Shown here: one piece after another, positions 8,932 to 17,361 of the stretch
Position numbering within the stretch: position 1 is the first letter of the stretch
Layout: each line of letters begins with the position of its first letter
Assembly: GCF_902497745.1 (NCBI RefSeq)
Contig: NZ_CABVHJ010000011.1
Coordinates: 1-64,000 of the forward strand
Length of the DNA stretch: 64,000 nucleotides
Source: Pseudomonas fluorescens
GTDB lineage: Bacteria; Pseudomonadota; Gammaproteobacteria; Pseudomonadales; Pseudomonadaceae
Direction of reading: 5' to 3'
Notes under the pieces: generated by a model
The model's input: only the letters and a program-made list of their open reading frames with translations
What the model was told of the DNA's origin: nothing
Database searches by the model: none
Position numbers and translations under genes: made by a program

Positions 8932-9819
8932 ATGAGTTACTACCAGCCGGGCATTCTCGCCACCCCAGTTCCTGCGCAAGCACGTCACCTGTTTTTCGCC
9001 CTTGAATCGGTGGAAGCCCTGCCGCAGGCGATCGACAACCTGATCAATCAGGTGGACGGCAAGTCGGCGGTGGTCGGTTTTGGTGAATCCCTGGCCAAGG
9101 CCCTCAATGTGCAGATCGACGGCCTGCGCAGCTTCCCGGCCATGAGCGGCGTTGGCGTCGAGAACCCGTCGACCCAACACGCATTGTGGGTGTGGCTGCA
9201 CGGTGTCGACCGTGGTGAACTGCTCAACCGCTGCAACGCCCTCGAAGCCGCACTGGCCCCGGCCCTGCGTCTGGTCGAGATGCAGGAAGCCTTCCGCCAC
9301 AAGGACGGCCACGACCTGACCGGCTACGAGGACGGCACCGAAAACCCGCATGACGAAGCCGCCATCGCCGCCGCCCTGCAAAGCGCTGGCATTGATGGCA
9401 TGGTCGGTGGCAGCTTCGCCGCGATCCAGCAGTGGCAGCACGACCTCAAGGGTTTCCACAAACTCTCGTCCGAGGACAAAGACAACATCATGGGCCGTCG
9501 CCTCAGCGACAACGAAGAGATCGATGACGCCCCAATCTCCGCCCACGTCAAACGCACCGCGCAGGAAAGCTTCGCCCCGGAAGCGTTTGTCGTGCGCCGC
9601 TCGATGCCGTGGATCGAAGGTGATCGCGCCGGCCTGATGTTCCTCGCTTTCGGCTTCTCGCTGGATGCCTTCGAAGCACAACTGCGGCGCATGAGCGGTC
9701 TGGAAGACGGCATCACCGATGGCCTGTATCGCATCAGCCGACCGATTACCGGCGGCTACTACTGGTGCCCGCCGCTGAAGGACGGTCACCTCGATTTGCG
9801 CGCTTTGCGCATTGGCTGA
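8932..9819 (+). CDS. DyP-type heme peroxidase (YfeX-like)
   Basis: 295 residues, preceded by AAGGAG six bases upstream. It carries the family signature GYEDG at residues 131-135, with Asp134 as distal acid, proximal heme ligand His205 (SAHVKRT) and distal Arg222. The Asp-His-Arg spacing fits YfeX-like cytoplasmic DyP enzymes. There is no Tat or Sec signal, so it is cytoplasmic. It uses hydrogen peroxide to oxidise bulky substrates through heme, and YfeX members have also been discussed in porphyrin metabolism. It is followed 22 bp later by a Gfo/Idh/MocA dehydrogenase and is probably co-transcribed with it. The physiological substrate is unknown. Confidence 0.93.
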   Translation: MSYYQPGILATPVPAQARHLFFALESVEALPQAIDNLINQVDGKSAVVGFGESLAKALNVQIDGLRSFPAMSGVGVENPSTQHALWVWLHGVDRGELLNRCNALEAALAPALRLVEMQEAFRHKDGHDLTGYEDGTENPHDEAAIAAALQSAGIDGMVGGSFAAIQQWQHDLKGFHKLSSEDKDNIMGRRLSDNEEIDDAPISAHVKRTAQESFAPEAFVVRRSMPWIEGDRAGLMFLAFGFSLDAFEAQLRRMSGLEDGITDGLYRISRPITGGYYWCPPLKDGHLDLRALRIG

Positions 9820-9841
9820 TCTTGAAAAAAGGGACTGAAAA

Positions 9842-10810
9842 ATGAACGTGGTGCGCTGGGGTATGATCGGTTGCGGTGATGTCACTGAACGCAAGAGCGG
9901 GCCGGCCTTCTACAAGGTGCCTGGCTCGGCCTTGGTCGCGGTCATGGGCCGACGGCTTGAGGCGGTGACTGACTACGCCGCGCGCCATGGCATCGCCCGG
10001 GTTTACACCGATGTCGATGCGCTGATCAACGATCCCGAGGTGGACGCGGTGTACATCGCCACGCCCCCCGACAGCCACCACGCCTACAGCCTGAAAGTCG
10101 CCGCCGCCGGCAAACATTGCTGCGTGGAAAAACCCATGGCGCTGAGTGCCGGGCAAAGCCGTGAAATGCAGCAAGCGTTTGCCGAGGCTGGTTTGCACTT
10201 GTTCGTTTCTTACTATCGCCGTTCGTTGCCACGCTTTGCGCAAGTAAGGCAGTGGCTGGAGGAGGGGCGAATCGGTGACGTGCGGCACCTGAGCTGGACG
10301 CTGACCAAAGCGCCGTCGCCGGCGGATCTCGAGGGTGGCGACAACTGGCGCACCGATCCGGCGGTGGCCGGTGGCGGGTACTTTGCTGATCTGGCCAGTC
10401 ATGGTTTTGATCTGTTCCAGTATCTGCTTGGCGACGTTGTCGAGGTCGCCGGTTTCACCGCGCGTCAGGCCGGGTTGTATGCGGCAGAAGATGCCGTCAG
10501 CGCCAGTTGGCGGTTCGCTTCCGGAGCGCTGGGCATGGGTTGCTGGAGCTTTGTCGCGGATCGGCGTGAGGATCGCGTCGAGATCATCGGCAGCCTCGGG
10601 CGGATCAGTTTTTCCGTATTCGATGAGCATCCCGTGCAATTGCATGCCGATGAAATCATCAGCCTGGACATTCCTCATCACGAACACATCCAGTGGCATC
10701 ACGTGCTGGGCATGAATGCGCATATTCGTGGCGATTCACAACACCCCGCAGTTGCCGAGCAAGCGCTCAAGACTGATTGGGTCATGGACCAGATCCTCAA
10801 GCGCCACTGA
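9842..10810 (+). CDS. Gfo/Idh/MocA-family NAD(P)-dependent oxidoreductase
   Basis: 322 residues with AGGGA upstream. The N-terminal Rossmann fold has GMIGCGDVTE at residues 7-16, and the catalytic-site motif VEKPMA places the conserved lysine at Lys97. The C-terminal alpha/beta domain has a GGGYFADLASHGFDLF segment containing the His-Asp pair used in proton transfer. Members oxidise or reduce sugars, inositols and related polyols; no substrate-specific feature is visible. It is the second gene of a pair with the DyP peroxidase, and a REP pair follows the stop and may act as transcript end. Confidence 0.9.
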   Translation: MNVVRWGMIGCGDVTERKSGPAFYKVPGSALVAVMGRRLEAVTDYAARHGIARVYTDVDALINDPEVDAVYIATPPDSHHAYSLKVAAAGKHCCVEKPMALSAGQSREMQQAFAEAGLHLFVSYYRRSLPRFAQVRQWLEEGRIGDVRHLSWTLTKAPSPADLEGGDNWRTDPAVAGGGYFADLASHGFDLFQYLLGDVVEVAGFTARQAGLYAAEDAVSASWRFASGALGMGCWSFVADRREDRVEIIGSLGRISFSVFDEHPVQLHADEIISLDIPHHEHIQWHHVLGMNAHIRGDSQHPAVAEQALKTDWVMDQILKRH

Positions 10811-10830
10811 CCTTCCGGTTGTACACCTTC

Positions 10831-10927
10831 CCAATGTGGGAGCGAGCCTGCTCGCGAAAGCGGTGTGTCTGTTTCAAAAATATTATCTGACACGCCGCCT
10901 TCGCGAGCAGGCTCGCTCCCACATTGG
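10831..10927. repeat. REP pair (GTGGGAGCGAGC type), inward-facing
   Basis: The sequence from 10831 reads CCAATGTGGGAGCGAGCCTG and continues CTCGCGAAAGCGG. About 30 bases later its near-complete reverse complement ends CTCCCACATTGG, making a ~97-bp hairpin. This is the common Pseudomonas REP family, placed between convergent or successive genes and often working as a terminator or mRNA stabiliser. Confidence 0.9.
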
Positions 10928-10975
10928 GCAGTGCGTCGTCGCATCTAAGGTTATGCCCATTCGGTATTTCTCAAA

Positions 10976-11026
10976 CTCGTCATAACAACTCTAAGATCAC
11001 GTCATAACTCGTTATAACAAGTGATC
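10976..11026. promoter_or_regulatory. Triple CGTYATAAC motif, candidate GntR operator
   Basis: CGT(C/T)ATAAC occurs three times, at 10978-10986, 11000-11008 and 11010-11018 (the last containing GTTATAAC, a perfect 8-bp palindrome), and a GATCAC/GTGATC pair flanks the last two copies. The cluster sits directly before the GntR gene that leads an operon, as expected for an autoregulatory HutC-type site. Visual evidence only. Confidence 0.45.
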
Positions 11027-11031
11027 CAGTG

Positions 11032-11784
11032 ATGACCGATAACGTTCTTTCCCTTAGCAGCGTTCCTCTGCACACCCAACTGCGCGACGTCCTCCGTGCG
11101 CGGATCCTCGACGGCGAATACCCGCAAGACAGTCAGATGCCCTCCGAAAGCGAACTCGGTGCGCTGTTCAAAGTCAGCCGCATCACCGTGCGCCAAGCGC
11201 TGGGCGATCTGCAAAAGGAAGGGCTGATCTTCAAGATCCACGGCAAAGGCACCTTCGTCGCCAAACCGAAAACCTTTCAAAACGTCAGCAGTCTGCAAGG
11301 CCTCGCCGAGTCTATGACTGGCCGTGGCTACGAGGTGATCAACCGTCTGCGCAGCTTCAAATTCATCCCGGCCGACAAGCGCGTCGCCGAGCGTTTGCAA
11401 GTCGCTGAGGGCGAGATCGTCGCGCAGATCAAGCGTGTGCGGTTGATCAATCGCGAGCCGATCTCGCTGGAAATCACCTACCTGCCCAAAGCCGTTGGCG
11501 AGCGACTGGAGAAGGCTGATCTGGTCACCCGCGACATCTTCCTGATCCTTGAAAACGACTGCGGCATTGCCCTTGGCCACGCCGATCTGGCCATCGACGC
11601 CGTGCTCGCCGACAGCGACCTGACCCAGGCGCTGAACGTCGAAGCCGGCTCGCCGATCATGCGTATCGAGCGTCTGACCCACGACGCACAGGGCCAGCCG
11701 CTGGACTTCGAACACCTTTACTACCGCGGCGATGCGTTCCAGTACCGCCTGCGAATCGACCGGCAAAAAGGGGAGCAGGCATGA
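11032..11784 (+). CDS. GntR-family regulator, HutC subfamily (UTRA effector domain)
   Basis: 250 residues from ATG 11032; a GTG one codon earlier is possible. The N-terminal winged helix-turn-helix has LHTQLRDVLRARILDGEY, P.E.EL...F.VSRITVRQAL.DL and HGKGTFV at residues ~13-80. Residues ~95-240 form a UTRA ligand-binding domain (ending DFEHLYYRGDAFQYRLRI). The stop overlaps the ATG of the flavoprotein gene by 4 bp, so it is the first gene of the operon it most likely controls. Three CGTYATAAC boxes lie just upstream. The effector is presumably the compound imported by the ABC system encoded further along. No strong Shine-Dalgarno is visible. Confidence 0.9.
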   Translation: MTDNVLSLSSVPLHTQLRDVLRARILDGEYPQDSQMPSESELGALFKVSRITVRQALGDLQKEGLIFKIHGKGTFVAKPKTFQNVSSLQGLAESMTGRGYEVINRLRSFKFIPADKRVAERLQVAEGEIVAQIKRVRLINREPISLEITYLPKAVGERLEKADLVTRDIFLILENDCGIALGHADLAIDAVLADSDLTQALNVEAGSPIMRIERLTHDAQGQPLDFEHLYYRGDAFQYRLRIDRQKGEQA

Positions 11785-13511
11785 CCCGCAACGTGCTCGA
11801 ACAGGAATACGACATCGTCGTCATCGGCGGTGGCACCGCAGGCCCGATGGCCGCGATCAAGGCCAAGGAAAAGAACCGCGACTTGCGCGTGTTGCTGGTC
11901 GACAAGGCCAACGTCAAACGCAGCGGCGCGATCAGCATGGGCATGGACGGCTTGAACAACGCGATCATCCCCGGCCACTCGACGCCGGAGCAGTACACCA
12001 AGGAAATCACCATCGCCAACGACGGCATCGTCAATCAGGCCGCCGTTTACGCTTACGCGACTCACAGCTTTGAAACCATTGAACAACTCGACCGCTGGGG
12101 CGTGAAGTTCGAGAAGGACGAAACCGGCGATTACGCGGTGAAAAAGGTCCACCACATGGGCGCCTACGTGCTGCCGATGCCGGAAGGGCACGACATCAAA
12201 AAAGTCCTCTATCGCCAGTTGAAACGAGCACGGGTGAGCATCACCAATCGGCTGGTCTGCACGCGGTTGCTGACTGACCAGGAGGGCACCGTCAACGGTG
12301 TGATGGGCTTCGACTGCCGCACCGCCGATTTCCATGTGATCAAGGCCAAAGCGGTGATCCTCGCCTGTGGCGCTGCCGGCCGCCTCGGTCTGCCGTCTTC
12401 CGGCTATCTGATGGGCACCTACGAAAACCCGACCAATGCCGGCGACGGCTACGCGATGGCCTATCACGCCGGCGCCGAACTGGCCAACCTCGAATGCTTC
12501 CAGATCAACCCGCTGATCAAGGATTACAACGGCCCGGCCTGCGCCTACGTCACCGGCCCGCTGGGTGGCTACACCGCCAACAACAAGGGCGAACGCTTCA
12601 TCGAGTGCGACTACTGGAGCGGGCAGATGATGTGGGAGTTTCACCAGGAACTGGAGAGCGGCAACGGCCCGGTGTTTCTCAAACTCGATCACCTGGCGGA
12701 AGAAACCATCCAGAACATCGAAGAGATACTGCACAGCAACGAGCGCCCCAGTCGCGGCCAGTTCCACGCCAATCGTGGCACCGACTACCGCACGCAGATG
12801 GTCGAAATGCACATCTCCGAAATCGGCTTTTGCAGCGGCCACTCGGCGTCTGGCGTGTGGGTCAACGAGCGCGCCGAGACTTCGGTGAAGGGTTTGTACT
12901 CGGCGGGTGACATGGCTGCCGTGCCGCACAACTACATGCTCGGAGCGTTCACCTATGGCTGGTTCGCCGGGCATAACGCTGCGGATTTTGTCGCTGGGCG
13001 CGAGTTTTCTGCGCTGGACGCCAAGCAGATCGAAAAGGAAAAGGCCCGGGTCTACGCACCGCTGGATCGCGAACACGGTCTGCCGCCGGCGCAGGTCGAG
13101 TACAAGCTGCGGCGCTTCGTCAACGATTACCTGCAACCGCCGAAAGTGACCAAAAAGATGCAGATCGGCCTGCAACGCTTCAGTGACATCGAACGCGATC
13201 TCGATCAGATGAAAGCCAACAACGCCCACGAACTGATGCGTGCGATGGAAACCAGCGTGATCCGCGACTGCGCCGAAATGGCTGCACGCGCCTCGTTGTT
13301 CCGCGCCGAAAGCCGCTGGGGTCTGTACCACTATCGTGTCGACCATCCGCAGCGCAACGATAGCGAGTGGTTCTGCCATTGCCATCTGAAGAAGGGGGAT
13401 GACGGCCAGATGACCAGTTTCAAGAAAGCCGTCGAGCCTTACATCATCCCGCTCGATGCCGAAGAAATGCAGGCGTACGACCGCTTGCGGGTCGGCGCAT
13501 TTGCCGCTTGA
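11781..13511 (+). CDS. FAD-dependent oxidoreductase, AprA/fumarate-reductase flavoprotein-like
   Basis: 576 residues. The N-terminal FAD-binding Rossmann motif VVIGGGTAGPMAAIKA lies at ~14-29. The middle of the chain has the second FAD contacts (AVILACGAAGRLG, NPTNAGDGYAMAYHAGAEL) and SAGDMAAVPHNYMLGAF near residue 375. The C-terminal helical segment (RRFVNDYLQPPKV, WGLYHYRVDHP) resembles the alpha subunit of adenylylsulfate reductase rather than true succinate dehydrogenase. A ferredoxin with two Fe-S sites follows 26 bp downstream, the same pairing as AprA-AprB. No signal peptide, so cytoplasmic. The reaction is unknown; by family, two-electron redox of an organic or sulfur-containing substrate is likely. 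It starts inside the gntR stop (ATGA) with GGGGAGCAGG upstream. Confidence 0.85.
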   Translation: MTRNVLEQEYDIVVIGGGTAGPMAAIKAKEKNRDLRVLLVDKANVKRSGAISMGMDGLNNAIIPGHSTPEQYTKEITIANDGIVNQAAVYAYATHSFETIEQLDRWGVKFEKDETGDYAVKKVHHMGAYVLPMPEGHDIKKVLYRQLKRARVSITNRLVCTRLLTDQEGTVNGVMGFDCRTADFHVIKAKAVILACGAAGRLGLPSSGYLMGTYENPTNAGDGYAMAYHAGAELANLECFQINPLIKDYNGPACAYVTGPLGGYTANNKGERFIECDYWSGQMMWEFHQELESGNGPVFLKLDHLAEETIQNIEEILHSNERPSRGQFHANRGTDYRTQMVEMHISEIGFCSGHSASGVWVNERAETSVKGLYSAGDMAAVPHNYMLGAFTYGWFAGHNAADFVAGREFSALDAKQIEKEKARVYAPLDREHGLPPAQVEYKLRRFVNDYLQPPKVTKKMQIGLQRFSDIERDLDQMKANNAHELMRAMETSVIRDCAEMAARASLFRAESRWGLYHYRVDHPQRNDSEWFCHCHLKKGDDGQMTSFKKAVEPYIIPLDAEEMQAYDRLRVGAFAA

Positions 13512-13537
13512 TGCACTACTAAAAGAGAGTCCGAACC

Positions 13538-13783
13538 ATGGCCTATCAAGCTCAGGAAATCTTCTTCCGCTCCAACGCGCCCGTCACCGTGGACGAGGAC
13601 AAATGCATCGCCGAAAAGGGCTGCACCGTGTGTGTCGACGTTTGCCCGATGGACTTGCTGGCGATCAACCCGGCGACGCAAAAGGCCTATATGGCGTTCG
13701 ATGAATGCTGGTACTGCATGCCGTGCGAGAAGGATTGCCCGACGGGGGCCGTGAAAGTCGACATCCCCTATCTCCTGCGTTGA
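13538..13783 (+). CDS. Ferredoxin with two [4Fe-4S] sites (AprB-like)
   Basis: 81 residues. Two cysteine clusters are complete: Cys23, 29, 32, 36 (C-X5-C-X2-C-X3-CP) and Cys57, 60, 63, 67 (C-X2-C-X2-C-X3-CP). That is enough for two cubane clusters, and the five-residue gap in the first is the form seen in AprB-type subunits. It directly follows the AprA-like flavoprotein and is probably its electron-transfer partner. A REP pair lies after the stop and separates it from the ABC transporter genes, which could lower or uncouple downstream expression. Confidence 0.9.
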   Translation: MAYQAQEIFFRSNAPVTVDEDKCIAEKGCTVCVDVCPMDLLAINPATQKAYMAFDECWYCMPCEKDCPTGAVKVDIPYLLR

Positions 13784-13793
13784 AACCCGATCG

Positions 13794-13889
13794 AAATGTG
13801 GGAGCGAGCCTGCTCGCGAAAGCAATCGTTCATTCAACATTGATGGTGACTGGCACGCCGCCTTCGCGAGCAGGCTCGCTCCCACATTT
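13794..13889. repeat. REP pair, inward-facing
   Basis: AAATGTGGGAGCGAGCCTGC is matched by the reverse-complement arm ending GCTCGCTCCCACATTT, with a ~35-bp loop. It lies inside the flavoprotein-ABC operon, between the ferredoxin and binding-protein genes. Confidence 0.9.
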
Positions 13890-14015
13890 GAACTGCGACA
13901 CCCCAAAGCCATCCGGAAACCCCGGACGCTGGATTCACCGAAAACCCCTCGTTTCCCACCGCGCCCCGATCGCGGCGGAGACGAACTCAAATAAATGATT
14001 CGAGGGGAAACACTC

Positions 14016-15419
14016 ATGTTGCGTGCAGCAATCGCCGGTCTGGTACTGGCTTCATTCACTGTGTCGGCCTCAGCCGAAACCATCCGCATCGCCATCGGCA
14101 CCCAGGACACCACCATCAACTGCGCCGCTGGCGGACTGTTGATTCGTGAACTGGGCCTGCTCGACAAATACCTGCCCCACGACGGCGCCTACAAAGACGC
14201 CAAGTACGACGTACAGTGGAAGAACTTCACCAGTGGCGCGCCGCTGACCAACGAGATGGTCGCCGGCAAACTCGACTTCGGCGCGATGGCCGATTTCCCC
14301 GGCGCATTCAACGGTGTTGCGTTCGAAACCGCCGGCAAGCACAGCCTGTTCATCAGCGTGCTGTCGGGGAGCATCAAGGGCAGCGGCAACGGCATTGTTG
14401 TGCCGAGCGCGTCGGGCGTGCAGTCGCTCAGCGAACTCAAGGGCAAGACGATTTCCGTGCCGTTCGCCTCCACCGCCCACGGCATGTTGCTGCGTGCGGT
14501 GGCGGCGCAGGGTTGGGATCCGCTTAAAGACGTCAACATCATCGCCCAGCCGCCGGAAGTCGCCGGCTCGGCGTTGCAGGCCGGCAAGATCGACGCCCAC
14601 GCCGATTTCGTGCCGTTCGCCGAACTGTTCCCGAGCCGGGGTTTCGCCCGCAAGATCTACGACGGCGCTCAGGCCAACGCACCGACGTTCCATGGTGCGC
14701 TGGTGGATCAGGCTTACGCCAAGAAGTACCCGGAGATCGTTGTCGCTTATCTGCGAGCGAGCATCGAGGCCAATCAACTGCTCGCCGCCGAGCCTGAGAA
14801 GTACAGCGAGTTGATCGCCAAAGTCACCGGCGTCGATGCCGAGGTGAATTATCTGTTCCACGGCCCGCTCGGCGTGCAGACCCGCGACCTGAGCTGGAAG
14901 CCGGAATATCGCCAGGCAGTCGGCACGGCTATCGATACGTTGAAGCTGCTGAAGAAGGCTGATCGCGGGCTCGATCTGAATACCTTTGTCGACGATCAAT
15001 ACATTCGTGCGGCGTTCAAGGCGTCGAACCTGGATTACACGGCGCAATTGGCCAATTACGCGCAGACGCCGTTGCAGGCTACGGATGCGGCGACAGGGAA
15101 AGCGATTACTGACGTTAGCCATGTTGTCGAGATTTGGGTGCGGGGCGAGGGCAAGGTGCGTCAGTACGCGTCGGCGGAAGAAGCCTTTACTGCGCTGGCT
15201 GCTTTGAAGCAGGAAGGCAAAAGCGTCCGTGCCGTGTATGCACAGGCCAGTGATAGCGGGATCAAGTTGCTCGCGGAGCAGGCTTGGTTTGCCAGTGACG
15301 CCAAGGGTCGCCTGAGTGCGTTTCTACTCAAGGGTCAGGCTCAGCAATATGCCTCGACGCAGGGCGGCAAGGTTTTCGACTTCACGGATGCCACGACCCA
15401 AGCGGTTGCTGCTCGCTGA
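14016..15419 (+). CDS. NitT/TauT-type ABC substrate-binding protein with C-terminal extension
   Basis: 467 residues from the ATG at 14016, chosen because GAGGGG stands about 8 bases before it and because the signal peptide (LRAAIAGLVLASFTVSASA) then begins at residue 2. Residues ~25-330 form the SsuA/TauA/NrtA-like periplasmic fold, with LTNEMVAGKLDFGAMADFPG and ALQAGKIDAHADFVPF, so it captures a small anionic or organic ligand for the permease and ATPase downstream. Residues ~355-467 are an extra domain absent from ordinary SsuA-like proteins; its end (LSAFLLKGQAQQYA, GGKVFDF) weakly recalls NosL-type domains. It contains no Cys or Met metal site. The ligand is unknown. Confidence 0.85.
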   Translation: MLRAAIAGLVLASFTVSASAETIRIAIGTQDTTINCAAGGLLIRELGLLDKYLPHDGAYKDAKYDVQWKNFTSGAPLTNEMVAGKLDFGAMADFPGAFNGVAFETAGKHSLFISVLSGSIKGSGNGIVVPSASGVQSLSELKGKTISVPFASTAHGMLLRAVAAQGWDPLKDVNIIAQPPEVAGSALQAGKIDAHADFVPFAELFPSRGFARKIYDGAQANAPTFHGALVDQAYAKKYPEIVVAYLRASIEANQLLAAEPEKYSELIAKVTGVDAEVNYLFHGPLGVQTRDLSWKPEYRQAVGTAIDTLKLLKKADRGLDLNTFVDDQYIRAAFKASNLDYTAQLANYAQTPLQATDAATGKAITDVSHVVEIWVRGEGKVRQYASAEEAFTALAALKQEGKSVRAVYAQASDSGIKLLAEQAWFASDAKGRLSAFLLKGQAQQYASTQGGKVFDFTDATTQAVAAR

Positions 15420-15433
15420 TTGAAGATCAAAAG

Positions 15434-15685
15434 CCCCTCACCCTAGCCCTCTCCCAGGGGGAGAGGGGACTGACCGAGGTGTTTGGACTCGCTACGCCGA
15501 CCTGAAATACCGAGTCGAACTCAGGTTTTCAAGCATGAACACCTGCTCGCTATCGAGCCGAACTCAGGTTTTGAAAAACATAAAGATCGGCTCTTGCTTG
15601 AGCCGAACTCAGGTTCTGAAAAACATGAAGATCGGCTCCCTTTCCCCCTCGCCCCCCTTGGGGGGAGAGGGCTGGGGTGAGGGGG
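15434..15685. repeat. Terminal-inverted-repeat element, copy 2, with internal tandem repeats
   Basis: It begins CCCCTCACCCTAGCCCTCTCCC-like sequence and ends GGGAGAGGGCTGGGGTGAGG. The interior from ~15505 to ~15640 has three imperfect ~45-bp tandem units, each beginning GAG(T/C)CGAACTCAGGTT and two ending AAGATCGGCTC. It fills the 311-bp gap between the binding-protein and permease genes; no gene is seen there. Confidence 0.85.
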
Positions 15686-15730
15686 GTAAATCTCAGCCAC
15701 AACACAGATCCAGAACTGGAAACCCGATCA

Positions 15731-16513
15731 ATGAATTCACCCACCCTACGCTGGACATCAAGAGCCATATCCTTGCTGCTCTGCCTGCTGTTCTGGCAAC
15801 TCGCCGCCAGCCACCACTGGAACCTCGGCCTGGTCACCTTCGCCAACGTACCGACACCCATCGCGGTGATCGAAGCAGCGCTGGGCCTCGGCGACTCCGG
15901 CAAGCTCCTGCAACACCTCACCGCCAGCCTCAGCCGCGTCTTCGCCGGCTACCTCGCCGCACTGCTGATCGGCATCGCCCTCGGCCTGGCCATCGGCCGC
16001 TCGAAATGGGCCGAAGACCTGCTGCTGCCACCGCTGGAAGTCCTGCGCCCGATCCCCGCCGTCGCCTGGATCCCGCTGGCGATCCTGATGTTCCCGTCCT
16101 CTGAACTGTCGATGGTCTTCATCACCTTCACCGGTGCACTGTTCCCGATTCTGCTCAACACCGTGCACGGCGTCGAAGGCGTCGACCCACGTCTGATCGC
16201 CTCAGCGAAAAGCCTCGGGGCAGGGCGCCGGGCGATCCTGCTGGAAGTGATTTTGCCGGGCGCCGCACCCAGCATCATCACCGGCCTGGCGATCGGTATG
16301 GGCACCTCGTGGTTCTGCCTGGTCACGGCGGAAATGATCTCCGGCCAGTTCGGCATCGGTTACTACACCTGGGAGTCCTACACGATCCAGAACTACGCCG
16401 ACATCGTCGTCGGCATGTTGCTGATCGGCGTGCTGGGCATGGGCAGCAGTCTGCTGATCAAACGCCTGGGCGGGTTGTTCACGCCTTGGCATCGACCGCG
16501 AGGAAAAGCCTGA
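15731..16513 (+). CDS. ABC transporter permease (NitT/TauT/SsuC type)
   Basis: About 260 residues from ATG 15731, just before the first hydrophobic segment; GGAAACC upstream is a weak Shine-Dalgarno. About six transmembrane segments are visible (SLLLCLLFWQLAAS, YLAALLIGIALGLAIG, ELSMVFITFTGALFPILL and others). The cytoplasmic EAA loop reads LIASAKSLGAGRRAILLEVILPGAAPSI, the BPD_transp_1 signature. It is the inner-membrane channel for the upstream binding protein. Its stop overlaps the ATPase start (TGATG), so the two are translationally coupled. Confidence 0.93.
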   Translation: MNSPTLRWTSRAISLLLCLLFWQLAASHHWNLGLVTFANVPTPIAVIEAALGLGDSGKLLQHLTASLSRVFAGYLAALLIGIALGLAIGRSKWAEDLLLPPLEVLRPIPAVAWIPLAILMFPSSELSMVFITFTGALFPILLNTVHGVEGVDPRLIASAKSLGAGRRAILLEVILPGAAPSIITGLAIGMGTSWFCLVTAEMISGQFGIGYYTWESYTIQNYADIVVGMLLIGVLGMGSSLLIKRLGGLFTPWHRPRGKA

Positions 16514-17361
16514 TGAGCGCGATGCAAACCCCGGAAGGACGGATCGATATTCGCCAGTTGTCCATTGTCCTTGGGCAGGGAAGGGAAGCCTTCGAAGCGG
16601 TGCGCGAGCTCGATTGTCAGATCGAACCGGGCCAGTTCGTCTGTATTCTCGGACCGTCCGGTTGCGGCAAATCGACCTTGCTCGGCGCCTTGGCCGGGCA
16701 CCTGAGCGCTCATGCCGGCAGCCTGAAAGTCGATGGCGGCGAAGTGTCCGGTCCGTCGCCGCAGCGCGGCATGGTGTTCCAGCATCACACGCTGTTTCCG
16801 TGGCGTACGGTGCGTGACAACGTTGCCTTTGGCCTGAAAATGTGCGGTATCGGCAAGGTTGAGCGCCACCGCGCCGCCGATGAAATTCTCAAACTGGTCG
16901 GCCTCGAAGGTTTCGCCGAACGCTGGCCCGATCAGCTGTCCGGCGGCATGCAGCAACGCGTCGAAATCGCCCGCGTGCTGGTCAACCGCCCGCGCCTGTT
17001 GCTGATGGACGAACCGTTCGGCGCACTGGATGCGTTGACCCGCCTGAATATGCAAGAGCTGCTGCTGGACATCTGGACGCGCATCCGCACCACGGTCGTG
17101 TTCGTCACTCACGACATCGACGAGGCGCTGTTCCTCGCCGACCGCTTGCTGGTGATGAGCGCACGACCGGGACGAATCATCGAAGACTTGCGTCTGGATT
17201 TTTCCCGGCCACGCACCAGTGAACTGGTCACCAGTCCTGAGTTCTCGCGCCTCAAGCGCCACTGCCTCGACCTGCTGCGCCACGACAACGACCGACCGCT
17301 GCCGCGCCTCAACCCGCTCGGCCTGCCTCCTGAAAACCCTTTGCCGCGATTTGCCCTATGA
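16513..17361 (+). CDS. ABC transporter ATP-binding protein (NitT/TauT/SsuB type)
   Basis: 282 residues. Walker A GPSGCGKST at ~47-55, Q-loop in GMVFQHHTLFPW, signature LSGGMQQRVEIARVL, Walker B LLLMDEPFGALD and switch His in FVTHDIDEA are all intact, so the ATPase should be active. It begins at the ATG overlapping the permease stop, with GAGGAAAAG upstream, and its own stop overlaps the ATG of the HEAT-repeat gene by 4 bp. It energises the importer formed with the two preceding gene products. Confidence 0.95.
   Translation: MSAMQTPEGRIDIRQLSIVLGQGREAFEAVRELDCQIEPGQFVCILGPSGCGKSTLLGALAGHLSAHAGSLKVDGGEVSGPSPQRGMVFQHHTLFPWRTVRDNVAFGLKMCGIGKVERHRAADEILKLVGLEGFAERWPDQLSGGMQQRVEIARVLVNRPRLLLMDEPFGALDALTRLNMQELLLDIWTRIRTTVVFVTHDIDEALFLADRLLVMSARPGRIIEDLRLDFSRPRTSELVTSPEFSRLKRHCLDLLRHDNDRPLPRLNPLGLPPENPLPRFAL

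Noticed and set aside
11721..13385. A 554-codon minus-strand open frame
   Set aside because: Antisense to the AprA-like flavoprotein, which has all FAD-binding motifs; no domain is seen in the antisense frame.
15505..15640. Possible CRISPR-like array
   Set aside because: There are only three imperfect adjacent units with no unique spacers of constant length, and no cas gene is present.
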